NCBI RefSeq assembly: GCF_002813135.1
Contig: NZ_PHTY01000001.1
Span: 1,917,501-1,981,500 of the forward strand
DNA length: 64,000 nucleotides
Direction of reading: 5' to 3'
DNA from: Ulvibacter sp. MAR_2010_11
GTDB taxonomy: Bacteria > Bacteroidota > Bacteroidia > Flavobacteriales > Flavobacteriaceae
The position numbers and the translations under genes are program-made. This document shows, piece by piece, positions 1 to 8,773 of this stretch. Within the stretch, counting starts at the first letter, position 1. Each line of letters opens with the position of its first letter. The notes beneath the pieces were generated by a model. The model was not told the DNA's origin and ran no database searches. It worked only from the letters and a program-made list of their open reading frames with translations.

Positions 1-1353
1 GCCGGATTTTTCTTCAGACATAATTCGTCTCAAGGAGATATTGAAGGTGTCTTACTGGAAAACAAATACTACGATACCAGTCTGGATGGAAATTACACTT
101 CCCGCCAACGCGATGCTTCGTATAGCATAGACGCAGGGATAAAACACCAATTGTTCAATTGGTACGGATTGCCCGAATTTGCCGAGGAAGAATTAATTTT
201 ATTGAATGAAAGTTTAGACGTACAGCAAACTTATTTCAGTGGAAATCTGGGCGGAAGTATGCAGTTGGACGATTCGTTTTTTGAAGGAATTGCGGCAAAT
301 GTCCGATTTTTGAGCGATGCTTATGGCTCATCCGAATTCAATTTTACAGCACTACCGGAGTTTTCTTTTCCGCTAACCGAGTTTACATTGAAGATAGACG
401 GTGATGTAGATTATCTTTCGGGAAGTTTCGAGCGTAATTATTTTGCCGAAATTCCTATCGACTACAGTTTTTTAAATGTGGGCCTGGCGCCTTCGCTGGT
501 CTATGTCAATAACGATTTAACTCTATCGTTGGGTGTTGCCGGTTATGTAAGTTTGGATTCTGAAAATTCGGAAACCAACTTCTCCATTTTCCCCCGAATT
601 AATGCCTCGTATCGCTTGGTAGACGAACTATTGATTGTTTATGGTGGTGCTGAAGGCGGGGTGGAACAAAATTCGTATTACGATTTTAAAGAAGAGAATC
701 CCTATGTTTCGCCAACGCTTCAAATTATGCCTACCAATAATTTGTACAATGCTTTTGGTGGATTAAAAGGAAAACTGTCCAATTCGGTGGGATACAATGT
801 TCGCGGTTCGTATGGCAAAGCCGAAAACAGGGCCTTGTTTCAAATTAATCCCTTAAACGATGTATCTCCTTCCGAAAGTTATCAATACGGAAACTCATTT
901 AAGATAGTGTATGACGACATCAACACCCTTTCCTTTTTCGGCGAATTGAAAGTGGAAGTTTCCGAAGTCTTTTCTCTGGGAATTAACGGGGAGTATTTTT
1001 CATACAATACAACCGATCAGGCGCATGCCTGGAATTTACCCGATTTTAAAGCTACTGTCTTTTCAAACTTTAATATTACCGAAGAATTGTACGGCGGAGT
1101 CTCACTCTTTTACGTAGGCGAGCGTATGGATCAGGTGGTGGCGTATAGTCCGGATATAGATCCTTTCCCAACCGAAGTTACACTGGACGGCTACGCAGAT
1201 GTAAATGTGCATGTGGGCTATCGGGTGAACGACCGACTCTCAATTTTTGCCAAGGGAAGCAACTTATTGAGTGATAATTATCAAAAATCGTACAATTATC
1301 CGGTACAGGGAATTCAAGGTTTGTTGGGTGCAACCTATAAGTTCGACTGGTAA
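1..1353 (+). CDS. Outer-membrane beta-barrel protein, probably TonB-dependent receptor (3' part)
   Basis: The frame is open from the first base of the window, so this is the C-terminal part (about 450 residues) of a longer gene whose start lies upstream; the TTG at 151 is only an internal codon. The protein alternates short polar turns with amphipathic, aromatic-rich strands, as in a transmembrane barrel, and ends in an aromatic residue (YKFDW), the usual outer-membrane C-terminal signal. The segment near the end (GSNLLSDNYQKSYNYPVQG) resembles the last strands of TonB-dependent receptors. The plug domain and TonB box, if present, would be outside the window, so the transported substrate cannot be guessed. 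It is followed by a good terminator, so it is the last gene of its transcript. A non-TonB porin-like barrel remains possible. Confidence 0.7.
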   Translation, partial: AGFFFRHNSSQGDIEGVLLENKYYDTSLDGNYTSRQRDASYSIDAGIKHQLFNWYGLPEFAEEELILLNESLDVQQTYFSGNLGGSMQLDDSFFEGIAANVRFLSDAYGSSEFNFTALPEFSFPLTEFTLKIDGDVDYLSGSFERNYFAEIPIDYSFLNVGLAPSLVYVNNDLTLSLGVAGYVSLDSENSETNFSIFPRINASYRLVDELLIVYGGAEGGVEQNSYYDFKEENPYVSPTLQIMPTNNLYNAFGGLKGKLSNSVGYNVRGSYGKAENRALFQINPLNDVSPSESYQYGNSFKIVYDDINTLSFFGELKVEVSEVFSLGINGEYFSYNTTDQAHAWNLPDFKATVFSNFNITEELYGGVSLFYVGERMDQVVAYSPDIDPFPTEVTLDGYADVNVHVGYRVNDRLSIFAKGSNLLSDNYQKSYNYPVQGIQGLLGATYKFDW

Positions 1354-1375
1354 AATTTCAAAATATTTTATTTCT

Positions 1376-1412
1376 GAAAAGCATTCCGTAGTCTGGGATG
1401 CTTTTTCTATTT
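1376..1412 (+). terminator. Intrinsic terminator after the barrel gene
   Basis: A seven-base stem (GCATTCC at 1381-1387 pairing with GGGATGC at 1395-1401, one G-T pair) has a short loop, is preceded by A residues and followed by a T-rich tract. It separates the barrel gene from the amidohydrolase. Confidence 0.75.
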
Positions 1413-1431
1413 TTACTGAAAACCCATCCAA

Positions 1432-3066
1432 ATGAAATATCTATTTTTTCTTTTCGCATGCATCCTTTTTTCCTGTGCTCCCGATAAAATTCCTGCCGAC
1501 TTATTAGTAAAAAACGCCAATGTCTATTTGGTCGATGAAGCATTTGGCACAGCTAAGGCCTTTGTAGTAAAGGACGGCAAGATACTGGAAGTTGGTATTA
1601 AACCCGAACTGGAATTAAAATACAGTTTCACTAGTGTGTACGATGCCAAAGGAATGACGATTGTCCCGGGACTTATAGATGCGCATGCCCATTTGTTAAA
1701 TTTAGGTTTGGCGCTTCAAAATGTAGATTTGGTGGATACCGAAAGCTACGATGAAGTTTTGGAACGCGTTGTAGAATTCCAGAAGAAAAAAAATGCTTCC
1801 TTTATCATGGGTCGGGGTTGGGATCAAAACGATTGGGATGTAAAAGAGTTTCCCACAAAAAAGGAATTGGATTCATTATTTCCGGAAACTCCGGTCGCTC
1901 TAACAAGAATCGATGGTCATGCAATGATTGTGAACTCCAAAGCCTTGGAATTGGCGGGAATTACTGCACAAACAAAAGTTGCCGGAGGTGAGGTAATTTT
2001 AAAAGATGGACAACCTACCGGATTATTAGTGGATACAGCCATGAACGGAGTTAGACTGTCGTATCCAAAAATAGATAGGGAAACCATTGTAACTGCTTTA
2101 AAAGATGCAGAAAAAGTCTGTTTAGAATTAGGTCTAACAACCATAGATGAAGCAGGTACGTCGAGGGAGACTATTGAGATCATGCAGGAACTGTACGAAA
2201 AAAATGAATTATCACTTCGAATATATGCCATGGTGGGAGTGCGATCCGGTGATTTAGATTACTATTTGGAAAAAGGAATCGTTAAAACGGATCGCTTGAA
2301 TGTACGCTCAGTAAAAATATGGAGTGACGGGGCACTGGGTTCACGTGGAGCAGCTATGCGACAGGAATACAGTGATCAACCCGGGCAATTCGGACTCATG
2401 ATTACCACAGAAGCACAGTTGGATTCATTGGCCAGGGCCATTGCCGCTGCCGGCTACCAAATGAATACGCATGCCATTGGAGATTCTGCGAATGTTTCAG
2501 TGTTAAGAGTGTATTCCAATGTGCTGAAAGATGTAAAAGACCCGCGCTGGAAAGTGGAGCATGCGCAGATCGTTACCCCATCCGATTTCGATTATTTTTC
2601 AGAAAAAATACTGCCTTCCATTCAGCCCACACATGCTACCAGCGATATGTACTGGGCCGAAGATAGGGTAGGACCGGACAGAATTAAAGGGGCGTATTCA
2701 TTTAAAACACTCCTTCAGAAATCGGGAATGGTAGCATTAGGGACCGATTTCCCTGTTGAAAAGGTAAACCCCATGTATACTTTTTATGCGGCTGTAGCCC
2801 GAAAGGATTTACAACAATTTCCGGAAGATGGTTATCGTATGGAGGAGGGACTAACCCGTGAGGAAGCCTTAAAGGGAATGACCATCTGGGCCGCCTATTC
2901 AAATTTTGAAGAAAATGAAAAAGGAAGTATTGAAGTTGGAAAATTTGCCGATTTCACGGTTTTAGAACAAGATATTATGACGATGCCGTTAGATAGCATT
3001 CCAAAGCTGAAGGTAAGCGCAACCTTTATTAATGGAAAAAAGGTGTTTGAGGGGAAGAGTGAATAG
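1432..3066 (+). CDS. Amidohydrolase family lipoprotein (YtcJ-like, amidohydrolase_3)
   Basis: This 544-residue protein has a lipoprotein signal peptide (hydrophobic residues 3-13, lipobox ending at Cys15), so it is probably anchored in an envelope membrane. The metal-dependent amidohydrolase ligands are all visible: HxH in DAHAH (His85, His87), Lys295 in the KIWSDGALGS segment, His347 (THAIGD), His377 (VEHAQI) and Asp439 (TDFP). This spacing fits the YtcJ/amidohydrolase_3 branch, which hydrolyses N-acyl or cyclic amide substrates; the actual substrate is unknown. The ATG start is supported by the signal peptide directly after it. It appears to be a single-gene transcript, with terminators or low-complexity spacer on both sides. 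Confidence 0.85.
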   Translation: MKYLFFLFACILFSCAPDKIPADLLVKNANVYLVDEAFGTAKAFVVKDGKILEVGIKPELELKYSFTSVYDAKGMTIVPGLIDAHAHLLNLGLALQNVDLVDTESYDEVLERVVEFQKKKNASFIMGRGWDQNDWDVKEFPTKKELDSLFPETPVALTRIDGHAMIVNSKALELAGITAQTKVAGGEVILKDGQPTGLLVDTAMNGVRLSYPKIDRETIVTALKDAEKVCLELGLTTIDEAGTSRETIEIMQELYEKNELSLRIYAMVGVRSGDLDYYLEKGIVKTDRLNVRSVKIWSDGALGSRGAAMRQEYSDQPGQFGLMITTEAQLDSLARAIAAAGYQMNTHAIGDSANVSVLRVYSNVLKDVKDPRWKVEHAQIVTPSDFDYFSEKILPSIQPTHATSDMYWAEDRVGPDRIKGAYSFKTLLQKSGMVALGTDFPVEKVNPMYTFYAAVARKDLQQFPEDGYRMEEGLTREEALKGMTIWAAYSNFEENEKGSIEVGKFADFTVLEQDIMTMPLDSIPKLKVSATFINGKKVFEGKSE

Positions 3067-3208
3067 TGAAAAGGCAATAGCGAAAAGGGAATTGGTTATT
3101 TAAATTCCAAATTCCAACCAGTGAAGAGTGAGCAGTGAACGGTGAAGCGTGCAGGGTGAAAAGTGAGTTGTGAATTTTTTATTTTTGCTTACAGCTTATA
3201 GCCTTCAC
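3067..3208. repeat. Low-complexity GTGAA-rich spacer
   Basis: The spacer between two convergent genes is made of degenerate repeats of the type GTGAAnnGTGA, most clearly at about 3120-3175. It contains no convincing ORF. Such decayed repeat spacers occur in flavobacterial genomes, but I see no function here. Confidence 0.45.
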
Positions 3209-3991
3209 CTACTTTCCTCCCTTAGCCTGTAGATCGGCAATACACAATGGATCAAAACCGGGTACCGGTCTTCTGTTTTCCAGCAATTCTACCAATAATA
3301 AGCCGTTTGTGCTTTCAAAATACATTAAACAGTCTTCTACCATGCAATGTTTTAAATGCGCGGTGTCTTCATGACTTGTATGAATATCGTCACTTTGAAT
3401 ATTCACCAAGCCAAAAATATGCCCAAACTCATGTGTTAATGTGCTTAATTCAAGCTCGGTAAGATCAATATTGGCACTATTATTCGCCAAATCTCTAATA
3501 GTTTTTTCATAAACTACGATGGAGGTATTGCGATAGGCAGAGCCCAAAGTCACTGTGGTGCTGGTATCCCCGGCGTTAGAGCCATTGGCGAAAAAGATGT
3601 ATATAGCAATTGAATTATCCACAGTGTAAATTGTCCTGTGTTCTTCTTCGATGGCGCGAATTTCTTCAATGGTAAAGGGCGCTCCTGCGGGAGCATCAAT
3701 AAAAGTTTCATTTATACTAATTCCTTCCGGCTTATTAACTCGTTGGTTTAAAAAGTTTTGAAGCCCGACAATAGTGGCGTCGGTGGGTCTAAATCCTCCT
3801 GAATATACTATTTCTACGGTAAGTTTCGTATAGATATCTTCCGATAAAATATCCTCAGCCGAGGTTCCCAATGCTTTTCTGTTTTCTGCCTTAGGATCGG
3901 TCGTTGGATTATCTCCATCATCTTTTTTACAAGCGGCAATCGTTACAATCGCGAGTAGTATAATCAATGATTTTATATAGGGGCACTTCAT
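3209..3991 (-). CDS. Zinc metalloprotease-like lipoprotein
   Basis: The protein is 260 residues from the ATG at 3991, chosen because it puts a lipoprotein signal directly at the N-terminus (hydrophobic 8-20, Cys21 followed by KKDDGD); the longer frame up to 4036 would add 15 residues in front of the signal. It carries a zincin motif HEFGHIFGL at about 187-195 (HExxHxxG) and a downstream Met-turn-like CLMYF at 221-225, the arrangement of metzincin-type proteases. The third zinc ligand is less clear, because the residue after HExxHxxG is not an obvious His or Asp; His or Asp residues at about 202-212 could serve. Many Bacteroidota encode such short membrane metalloproteases. The substrate is unknown. 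It is divergent from the DUF2059 gene with a gap of only 46 bases, which must hold both start regions. Confidence 0.75.
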   Translation of the reverse strand: MKCPYIKSLIILLAIVTIAACKKDDGDNPTTDPKAENRKALGTSAEDILSEDIYTKLTVEIVYSGGFRPTDATIVGLQNFLNQRVNKPEGISINETFIDAPAGAPFTIEEIRAIEEEHRTIYTVDNSIAIYIFFANGSNAGDTSTTVTLGSAYRNTSIVVYEKTIRDLANNSANIDLTELELSTLTHEFGHIFGLVNIQSDDIHTSHEDTAHLKHCMVEDCLMYFESTNGLLLVELLENRRPVPGFDPLCIADLQAKGGK

Positions 3992-4037
3992 TTTATTATT
4001 ATGTATTTTTAGCAAACATAACCTATAATCGAACATT

Positions 4038-4577
4038 ATGAAAATGAGATTCTTGTTTTTAACGCTTTTTTTAGTGTTTTGTTTTTCAACTTCGGCCCAA
4101 GTTGATGCCTTTCAGGAAGAAGTTATAACATATCTCAAATCCAATGGAACTACAGATCAATACAGAGAAGCGTATGACGGTATATTTACTATCTTAAAGA
4201 AACAATTCAATTCGGCCTCCGTCCCTGATGCATTTTGGATCGATATGCAAAGTGATAAAGAAAAAAGTGTGGAAGAGGCCATTGCCTTTCTGTCATTTGC
4301 ATACAGAAAACATTTTACGCGAGAAGATATTTCAAAAATGACAACTTTTTACAACACCGAAGCAGCTCAAAAAATGCTTTCAAAGGATGCACCCCTTTCT
4401 TCGGACGAGAGCGAAGCTATAGCTGCTTTTTTTGAAAGCGATATAGCTAAGAAAATAGAAGAAAAACAAGAGGCTTTAGCTATAGATATAGCCGATATTT
4501 CGGAGCATTGGAGCAGAGATCTCTTTGCTGCTAAAATGAGCCTATTGGTAAAGGCAGGATTTACTACACAACAGTAA
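4038..4577 (+). CDS. DUF2059 domain-containing secreted protein
   Basis: This 179-residue protein has a clear signal peptide (MKMRFLFLTLFL..., cleavage near FSTSAQ at about residue 21). The rest is helical and charged, with the DUF2059 signature around residues 90-120 (MTTFYNTEAAQKML: a tract containing F/Y-N/R-TEAAQKM). DUF2059 proteins are small periplasmic proteins of unknown biochemical role. The gene starts 46 bases from the divergent metalloprotease gene, and its 3' end overlaps the convergent methyltransferase gene by 14 bases. Confidence 0.8.
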   Translation: MKMRFLFLTLFLVFCFSTSAQVDAFQEEVITYLKSNGTTDQYREAYDGIFTILKKQFNSASVPDAFWIDMQSDKEKSVEEAIAFLSFAYRKHFTREDISKMTTFYNTEAAQKMLSKDAPLSSDESEAIAAFFESDIAKKIEEKQEALAIDIADISEHWSRDLFAAKMSLLVKAGFTTQQ

Positions 4578-5268
4578 GTCTGGCGAGATAATCGAAATTT
4601 TCTCCCCGGGCTACGATTTCAAAATTTAAACTGTTGGAGAGACAAGCCTCTTCAAAAATTCGCTCATCCAAATACAACCACTCAAAAACTTCACTGCTTT
4701 CTCCCTTGTATTTCATACTAAATTCCAGTTCGCCGTAGTAGCTATCGCCGGGAATCCAGATTCCGCCGTCTTCGCCTTCATCGTACATATACTGCAAATC
4801 GCTCGAATCGATTAAAATCTGTCCGTTTACGGCTAATAACGACTTTAAATGCTGAAGGTATTTCGAAACGTTTTCCAGATTCTGAAAGATGCCCGTTCCG
4901 TTCATCAATACTAGTATGGTGTCGAAAGTTTGGTTTTTTACTTCCAGAAGCGCTTGCTTTTTTACATTTTTCACACCCCGAAGCTTACACACTTCCACAG
5001 CCCCTTCAGAAATATCGATGGACGATACCTCCAGACCCTTTTTCTGAAGATATAGCGAATGACTTCCTGCACCACAACCTACATCGAGTACCTTTCCGAA
5101 GCTAAGCTCCAACGCTTTCTGTTCCAACGCAGGCATTTCAGCAAAACCCCGAAAAAAATACGATAAGGGCAACACGTCTTCTTCACTGATATTGGTTTCA
5201 GTGATTATATCCTCGGCATTGTTTCCTTGATAATAGTCTAATAAGGCACTACCTAAAATATCTTTCAT
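4564..5268 (-). CDS. Class I SAM-dependent methyltransferase
   Basis: The protein is about 234 residues from the ATG at 5268 (MKDILGSALLDYY); a start at 5295 would add nine hydrophobic residues that do not fit the fold. The SAM-binding motif I is clear (VLDVGCGAGSHS, about residues 60-71), followed by an acidic residue at the end of beta-2 (SSIDIS) and a motif near DTILVLMNGTG (motif IV region). It should be a cytoplasmic Rossmann-fold methyltransferase; the methyl acceptor cannot be told. It overlaps the 3' end of the DUF2059 gene in convergent orientation. Confidence 0.85.
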   Translation of the reverse strand: MKDILGSALLDYYQGNNAEDIITETNISEEDVLPLSYFFRGFAEMPALEQKALELSFGKVLDVGCGAGSHSLYLQKKGLEVSSIDISEGAVEVCKLRGVKNVKKQALLEVKNQTFDTILVLMNGTGIFQNLENVSKYLQHLKSLLAVNGQILIDSSDLQYMYDEGEDGGIWIPGDSYYGELEFSMKYKGESSEVFEWLYLDERIFEEACLSNSLNFEIVARGENFDYLARLTVV

Positions 5269-5389
5269 TATAATAATATGTTTCAAACAAAGCAACGACT
5301 CAACAAATCAACAATCAACGAATTAGCGAATTAGTGAGTTTGTATACTTTTAGTATTGATTGATAATTCCTTTTGATTAATTTTGATCC

Positions 5390-5884
5390 ATGGAAAACAT
5401 CCTGAAACAGCTGCCGCAACGCGCTAAAGATACGCATAACGAGAACAAAAAGTTCTTCGCGAAGCTAAAGAAAAAACCGCCCAAGCAGTTAGACACACTT
5501 ATGGTCGAATTGCATGAAGCAGAGTTTCAACGTACCGACTGCCTTAGCTGTGCCAACTGTTGTAAAACGACCGGTCCATTGTTCACCGACAAAGACATAG
5601 AACGTATTTCGAAGCATTTCAGGCAAAAACCACAACAATTTATTGAAACCTATTTACGAGTTGACGAGGATAACGACTATGTATTGCAATCGGTTCCCTG
5701 TACCTTTTTGGGAGCCGATAATTATTGCAGCATCTACGAGGTGCGTCCCAAGGCCTGCAGAGAGTTTCCACATACCGATAGAAAGAAATTTCAGCAAATT
5801 TCCAACCTTACCTTAAAAAATGTGGCAATTTGCCCGGCCGCTTTTAATATTGTGGAAGAAATGAAGAAGCGGTTACCGCTTTAG
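5390..5884 (+). CDS. YkgJ family cysteine cluster protein
   Basis: This 164-residue protein has a cysteine cluster CLSCANCC (Cys51, 54, 57, 58) and a second group including CTFLGADNYC, YEVRPKACREFPH and a late Cys in VAICPA. This is the pattern of the CxxCxxCC zinc- or iron-chelating YkgJ/Fe-S-oxidoreductase-like family. No signal peptide is seen, so it should be cytoplasmic. The biochemical role of the family is not established. The stop codon lies only one base before the end of the convergent namZ-like gene. Confidence 0.85.
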   Translation: MENILKQLPQRAKDTHNENKKFFAKLKKKPPKQLDTLMVELHEAEFQRTDCLSCANCCKTTGPLFTDKDIERISKHFRQKPQQFIETYLRVDEDNDYVLQSVPCTFLGADNYCSIYEVRPKACREFPHTDRKKFQQISNLTLKNVAICPAAFNIVEEMKKRLPL

Positions 5885-5885
5885 A

Positions 5886-7139
5886 CTAACGCTCGTATAA
5901 CAAATATTTTTCTCGCATGGCATCGTAGGCTTTTAAATCTTTAAGCCAGGTTTTCCTGATGTCCCGAAAAGTAAACCCTTGCTCTATTTGTTGCTGCAAT
6001 ACCGCTGTTCCGGCGTGTGTGGTAAAATTTTTGGTGTTGAAAAAGTCTTCTTTCTTTTTGTAATTGTTATAAGCATCGATAATCCAGGTGAGGTCAATTC
6101 TACTCATCCTTGGGGTTTCTCTCAAGTCGATTCCGTTGCAGGTTTCACCATTGAATTTTGGGCTTTTTGAGCCGAAATTAGGCTCCGGAACATACGAATA
6201 GGGGTATTTTTCCTTCGGTAGATAGGGTGATCCCAAAATTTGAAACTGCATTTCGGTACCGCGACCGGCGTTGAGATTGGTTCCTTCCAGAAGTCCGAGA
6301 CTGGGATACAAATTTATCGACACATCGTTGGGAAGATTGGGTGAAGGCCGAACGGGTAGGGAATATGGTGTCTGATGGTTGTAATGCAACATTTTTATCA
6401 CCCTAAGTTCACATTGCATTTTATTGGCTAGCCAGCCCTGCCCGTTAATCATTTGTGCGTATTCCCCAATGGTCATCCCATGTACTAAGGGAACGGGATG
6501 CATTCCTAAAAAGCTTGTGTGCTCGGGTTCCATCATGGGGCCGTCTATATAGTGTCCGTTGGGATTGGGTCTGTCCAAGATTATCAGCGGAATTTCAGCC
6601 TTCGCACAGGCCTCCATCACATAGTGTAAGGTCGAAATATAGGTGTAAAAACGGACGCCCACATCCTGAATATCGAACACCATTACTTCAATCCCTTCAA
6701 GTTGAGAAACTGGAAGTTTTTTATTGCTTCCGTAGAGTGAAATAATTGGCAACCCGGTTTTGGTATCTACTCCGTCCTTTACAAATTCACCCGCATCGGC
6801 CGTTCCCCGAAATCCGTGTTCAGGAGCGAAAACTTTTTGTATCGAAATTCCTTCAACAACCAGGAAATCAACCAAATGAAGTCGCTTGTCTTTTTTAATG
6901 AGCATAGAAGTAGGGTTGGCGACAATTCCTACTTTTTTACCCTTCAGTAAAGGAAGATAGAGATCGGGCTGATAAGCACCTAGTGCAATTTCTTCAGAAA
7001 TAGCTGCTTTGTCAAGTGCAACCGTATCCTTTATCACAATGTCACCCGAAGCATAATTGTTACTTTCTTTATTCTGACTTCCACACGAAAAACAAGGTGC
7101 GATAAAAAATAAAACCGCAATTATTCTTATAAAAACCAC
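5886..7139 (-). CDS. namZ: DUF1343 protein, exo-beta-N-acetylmuramidase NamZ-like lipoprotein
   Basis: The DUF1343 family includes NamZ, an exo-lytic N-acetylmuramidase that removes terminal MurNAc from peptidoglycan fragments. Seen here are a conserved core with GIVANPTS, APEHGFRG, VFDIQDVGVRFYTYI, LDRPNPNG and SPNLPND, all typical of the family. The start is uncertain. A GTG at 7139 gives an N-terminus that begins directly with a lipoprotein signal (VFIRIIAVLFFIAPCFSC) and a length of about 417 residues. Longer frames open to 7268 or 7322, but would place about 40-60 residues before the signal and, in the second case, overlap the divergent permease gene. The product is likely lipidated and periplasmic, acting in cell-wall turnover. 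Confidence 0.8.
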   Translation of the reverse strand: MVFIRIIAVLFFIAPCFSCGSQNKESNNYASGDIVIKDTVALDKAAISEEIALGAYQPDLYLPLLKGKKVGIVANPTSMLIKKDKRLHLVDFLVVEGISIQKVFAPEHGFRGTADAGEFVKDGVDTKTGLPIISLYGSNKKLPVSQLEGIEVMVFDIQDVGVRFYTYISTLHYVMEACAKAEIPLIILDRPNPNGHYIDGPMMEPEHTSFLGMHPVPLVHGMTIGEYAQMINGQGWLANKMQCELRVIKMLHYNHQTPYSLPVRPSPNLPNDVSINLYPSLGLLEGTNLNAGRGTEMQFQILGSPYLPKEKYPYSYVPEPNFGSKSPKFNGETCNGIDLRETPRMSRIDLTWIIDAYNNYKKKEDFFNTKNFTTHAGTAVLQQQIEQGFTFRDIRKTWLKDLKAYDAMREKYLLYER

Positions 7140-7243
7140 CTTGCCGGTAGAGCCGCCGTAAGTAAACGGGGTTAGTTGAACCAAGGGTTTTAAATTCACT
7201 GAACCTTTCAGTTTTTTAAACTCCAGTTTCACTAAGAAAAATG

Positions 7244-7251
7244 TATTTTTG
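7244..7251 (+). promoter_or_regulatory. Putative -7 element of the permease gene
   Basis: TATTTTTG matches the Bacteroidota TAnnTTTG consensus and lies 27 bases before the GTG start of the permease gene, so transcription would start near 7258. Confidence 0.4.
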
Positions 7252-7278
7252 ACAAAAGATAATCGCATATTATAACCC

Positions 7279-8514
7279 GTGAATTTCGAATTTTTCATCG
7301 CCCGTCGCATCATTGCGTCCAAGGATTATAAAAGTAGTATTTCGGCACCAATTATAAAAATTGCCATTACTGCCATCGCGTTGGGTATTATTATGATGCT
7401 TATCTCAATAGCTACGGGCATTGGGCTTCAGAAAAAGATACGGGAAAAAGTTTCGGCCTTTAACGGCGACATCATTATTACCAATTTCGACACCAATGCG
7501 TCCGACGATTCGCAGATTCCCATTTCAAAAAATCAGGATTTTTACCCGGAATTTAAAAATGTAGAGGGGATAAAACACGTACAGATAACTGCTTCCAAAG
7601 GGGGTGTAATTCGCACCGAAACCGATTTTGAAGGCGTGGTCGTAAAAGGAGTAGGCACCGACTACGACTGGACCTATTTTAATGATTTTTTGGTAGAAGG
7701 GACCTTGCCCGATTATACCGAAGATCTTAACTCCAACATTCTAATTTCTTCCTTTCTCGCCAACCGACTGCAACTCGCCTTAGGCGATAAAATTATTACC
7801 TTCTTTTTAAACGATGATAGTACGAAAGCTCCGCGAAGCCGTGGTTTTACGATTTCAGGAATTTATAACAGCGGCTTTCAGCAGTTCGATGAGCAATTTC
7901 TCATTGCCGATATTCGGCATATTCAACGTCTTAACAATTGGGAAGAAGACCAAATTGGGGCCTTCGAATTGTTTGTATCCGATTTTGACGAGCTGGTGCC
8001 TATTGGGAATGCTGTGTATAACGAAACCTTCAGCACCTTGGATACACTTACCATTCGTGATAAATACGGATCTATTTTTGAATGGTTGGACTTGTTCGAT
8101 TTCAATATCGCGCTCATCATTGGCATCATGATTTTGGTCGCAGGCATCAACATGATTACCGCCTTGCTGGTGCTAATTTTGGAGCGTACGCAAATGATTG
8201 GGATTTTAAAAGCACTGGGAAGTAGCGATTGGAGCGTTCGGAAAGTATTTATTTACAATGCCATGTATCTTATTGGCGTGGGCCTATTCTGGGGAAATCT
8301 TATCGGAATCGGTTTACTGGTCGCCCAACAACAATTTAAGCTCTTTCCGCTGGATCCGGATACTTACTATGTCACAGAAGCCCCGGTATATCTCAATATA
8401 GGCTACATTCTCGCCTTAAATCTGGGCACGTTTCTCCTGTGTTTACTAATGCTCCTGATTCCATCGTACATCATCGCCAAAATTTCCCCGGTCAAAGCCA
8501 TTCGCTTCGATTAA
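7279..8514 (+). CDS. ABC transporter permease, FtsX/LolC-E-like
   Basis: This 411-residue inner-membrane protein starts with GTG, which places the typical N-terminal segment (FFIARRIIASK, then a transmembrane helix at about 25-50) correctly. A large periplasmic domain (about 50-265) is followed by three C-terminal helices (about 270-300, 320-350, 375-405) around the FtsX motif (LILERTQMIGILKALGSS), and the protein ends with SPVKAIRFD. This is the topology of LolC/LolE, which extract lipoproteins from the inner membrane together with the ATPase LolD; no lolD gene lies next to it. Another MacB/FtsX-type exporter is possible. Confidence 0.85.
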   Translation: MNFEFFIARRIIASKDYKSSISAPIIKIAITAIALGIIMMLISIATGIGLQKKIREKVSAFNGDIIITNFDTNASDDSQIPISKNQDFYPEFKNVEGIKHVQITASKGGVIRTETDFEGVVVKGVGTDYDWTYFNDFLVEGTLPDYTEDLNSNILISSFLANRLQLALGDKIITFFLNDDSTKAPRSRGFTISGIYNSGFQQFDEQFLIADIRHIQRLNNWEEDQIGAFELFVSDFDELVPIGNAVYNETFSTLDTLTIRDKYGSIFEWLDLFDFNIALIIGIMILVAGINMITALLVLILERTQMIGILKALGSSDWSVRKVFIYNAMYLIGVGLFWGNLIGIGLLVAQQQFKLFPLDPDTYYVTEAPVYLNIGYILALNLGTFLLCLLMLLIPSYIIAKISPVKAIRFD

Positions 8515-8584
8515 AAGGGCGTTCCCTCGGGTTGCTGAAAAGTGATTTCAGCTCCGCTCAACCACCAAGTTATTATTTTATTAG

Positions 8585-8608
8585 GTCGCTGAGCGTAGCC
8601 GAAGCGAC
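8585..8608. repeat. Short REP-like hairpin with CTGAGCGTAG core
   Basis: GTCGCT (8585-8590) pairs with AGCGAC (8603-8608) around a loop containing the core CTGAGCGTAG-N-CGAAG. The same core recurs at 22381-22395. The surrounding spacer 8515-8773 has further GTCGAAG-type fragments and no convincing gene. Confidence 0.5.
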
Positions 8609-8724
8609 ACCGGAAAGGAAGTCGAAGTCACCCATTCGCAACCCCCGGTCGCGCTTTCGGCAGTCGCTTCCCTCAATACTTCGGGAGAGCTCCAACAATG
8701 CCTCAATCCCTAACGCAAAAATCC

Positions 8725-8755
8725 TTGCAGCATACAAGCCTAAATCCTACCTTTG
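8725..8755 (+). promoter_or_regulatory. Bacteroidota-type promoter of the cysteine synthase gene
   Basis: A -33 TTG at 8725-8727 and a perfect -7 TACCTTTG at 8748-8755 are 20 bases apart, the expected spacing. The start codon at 8774 leaves a very short leader of about 12 bases. Confidence 0.6.
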
Positions 8756-8773
8756 CAGCGCTAAAAATTACAA

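Noticed and set aside
151-1353. TTG at 151 as the start of the first gene
   Set aside because: The frame is open back to base 1 and reads barrel-like sequence, so the gene begins before the window.
5378-5385. TAATTTTG as promoter of the YkgJ-family gene
   Set aside because: It is only five bases before the ATG, so transcription would start inside or at the start codon; a leaderless mRNA is possible but not supported by anything else.
5886-7322. Longest frame of the NamZ-like gene starting at 7322
   Set aside because: It would overlap the start of the divergent permease gene and put about 60 residues ahead of the lipoprotein signal.
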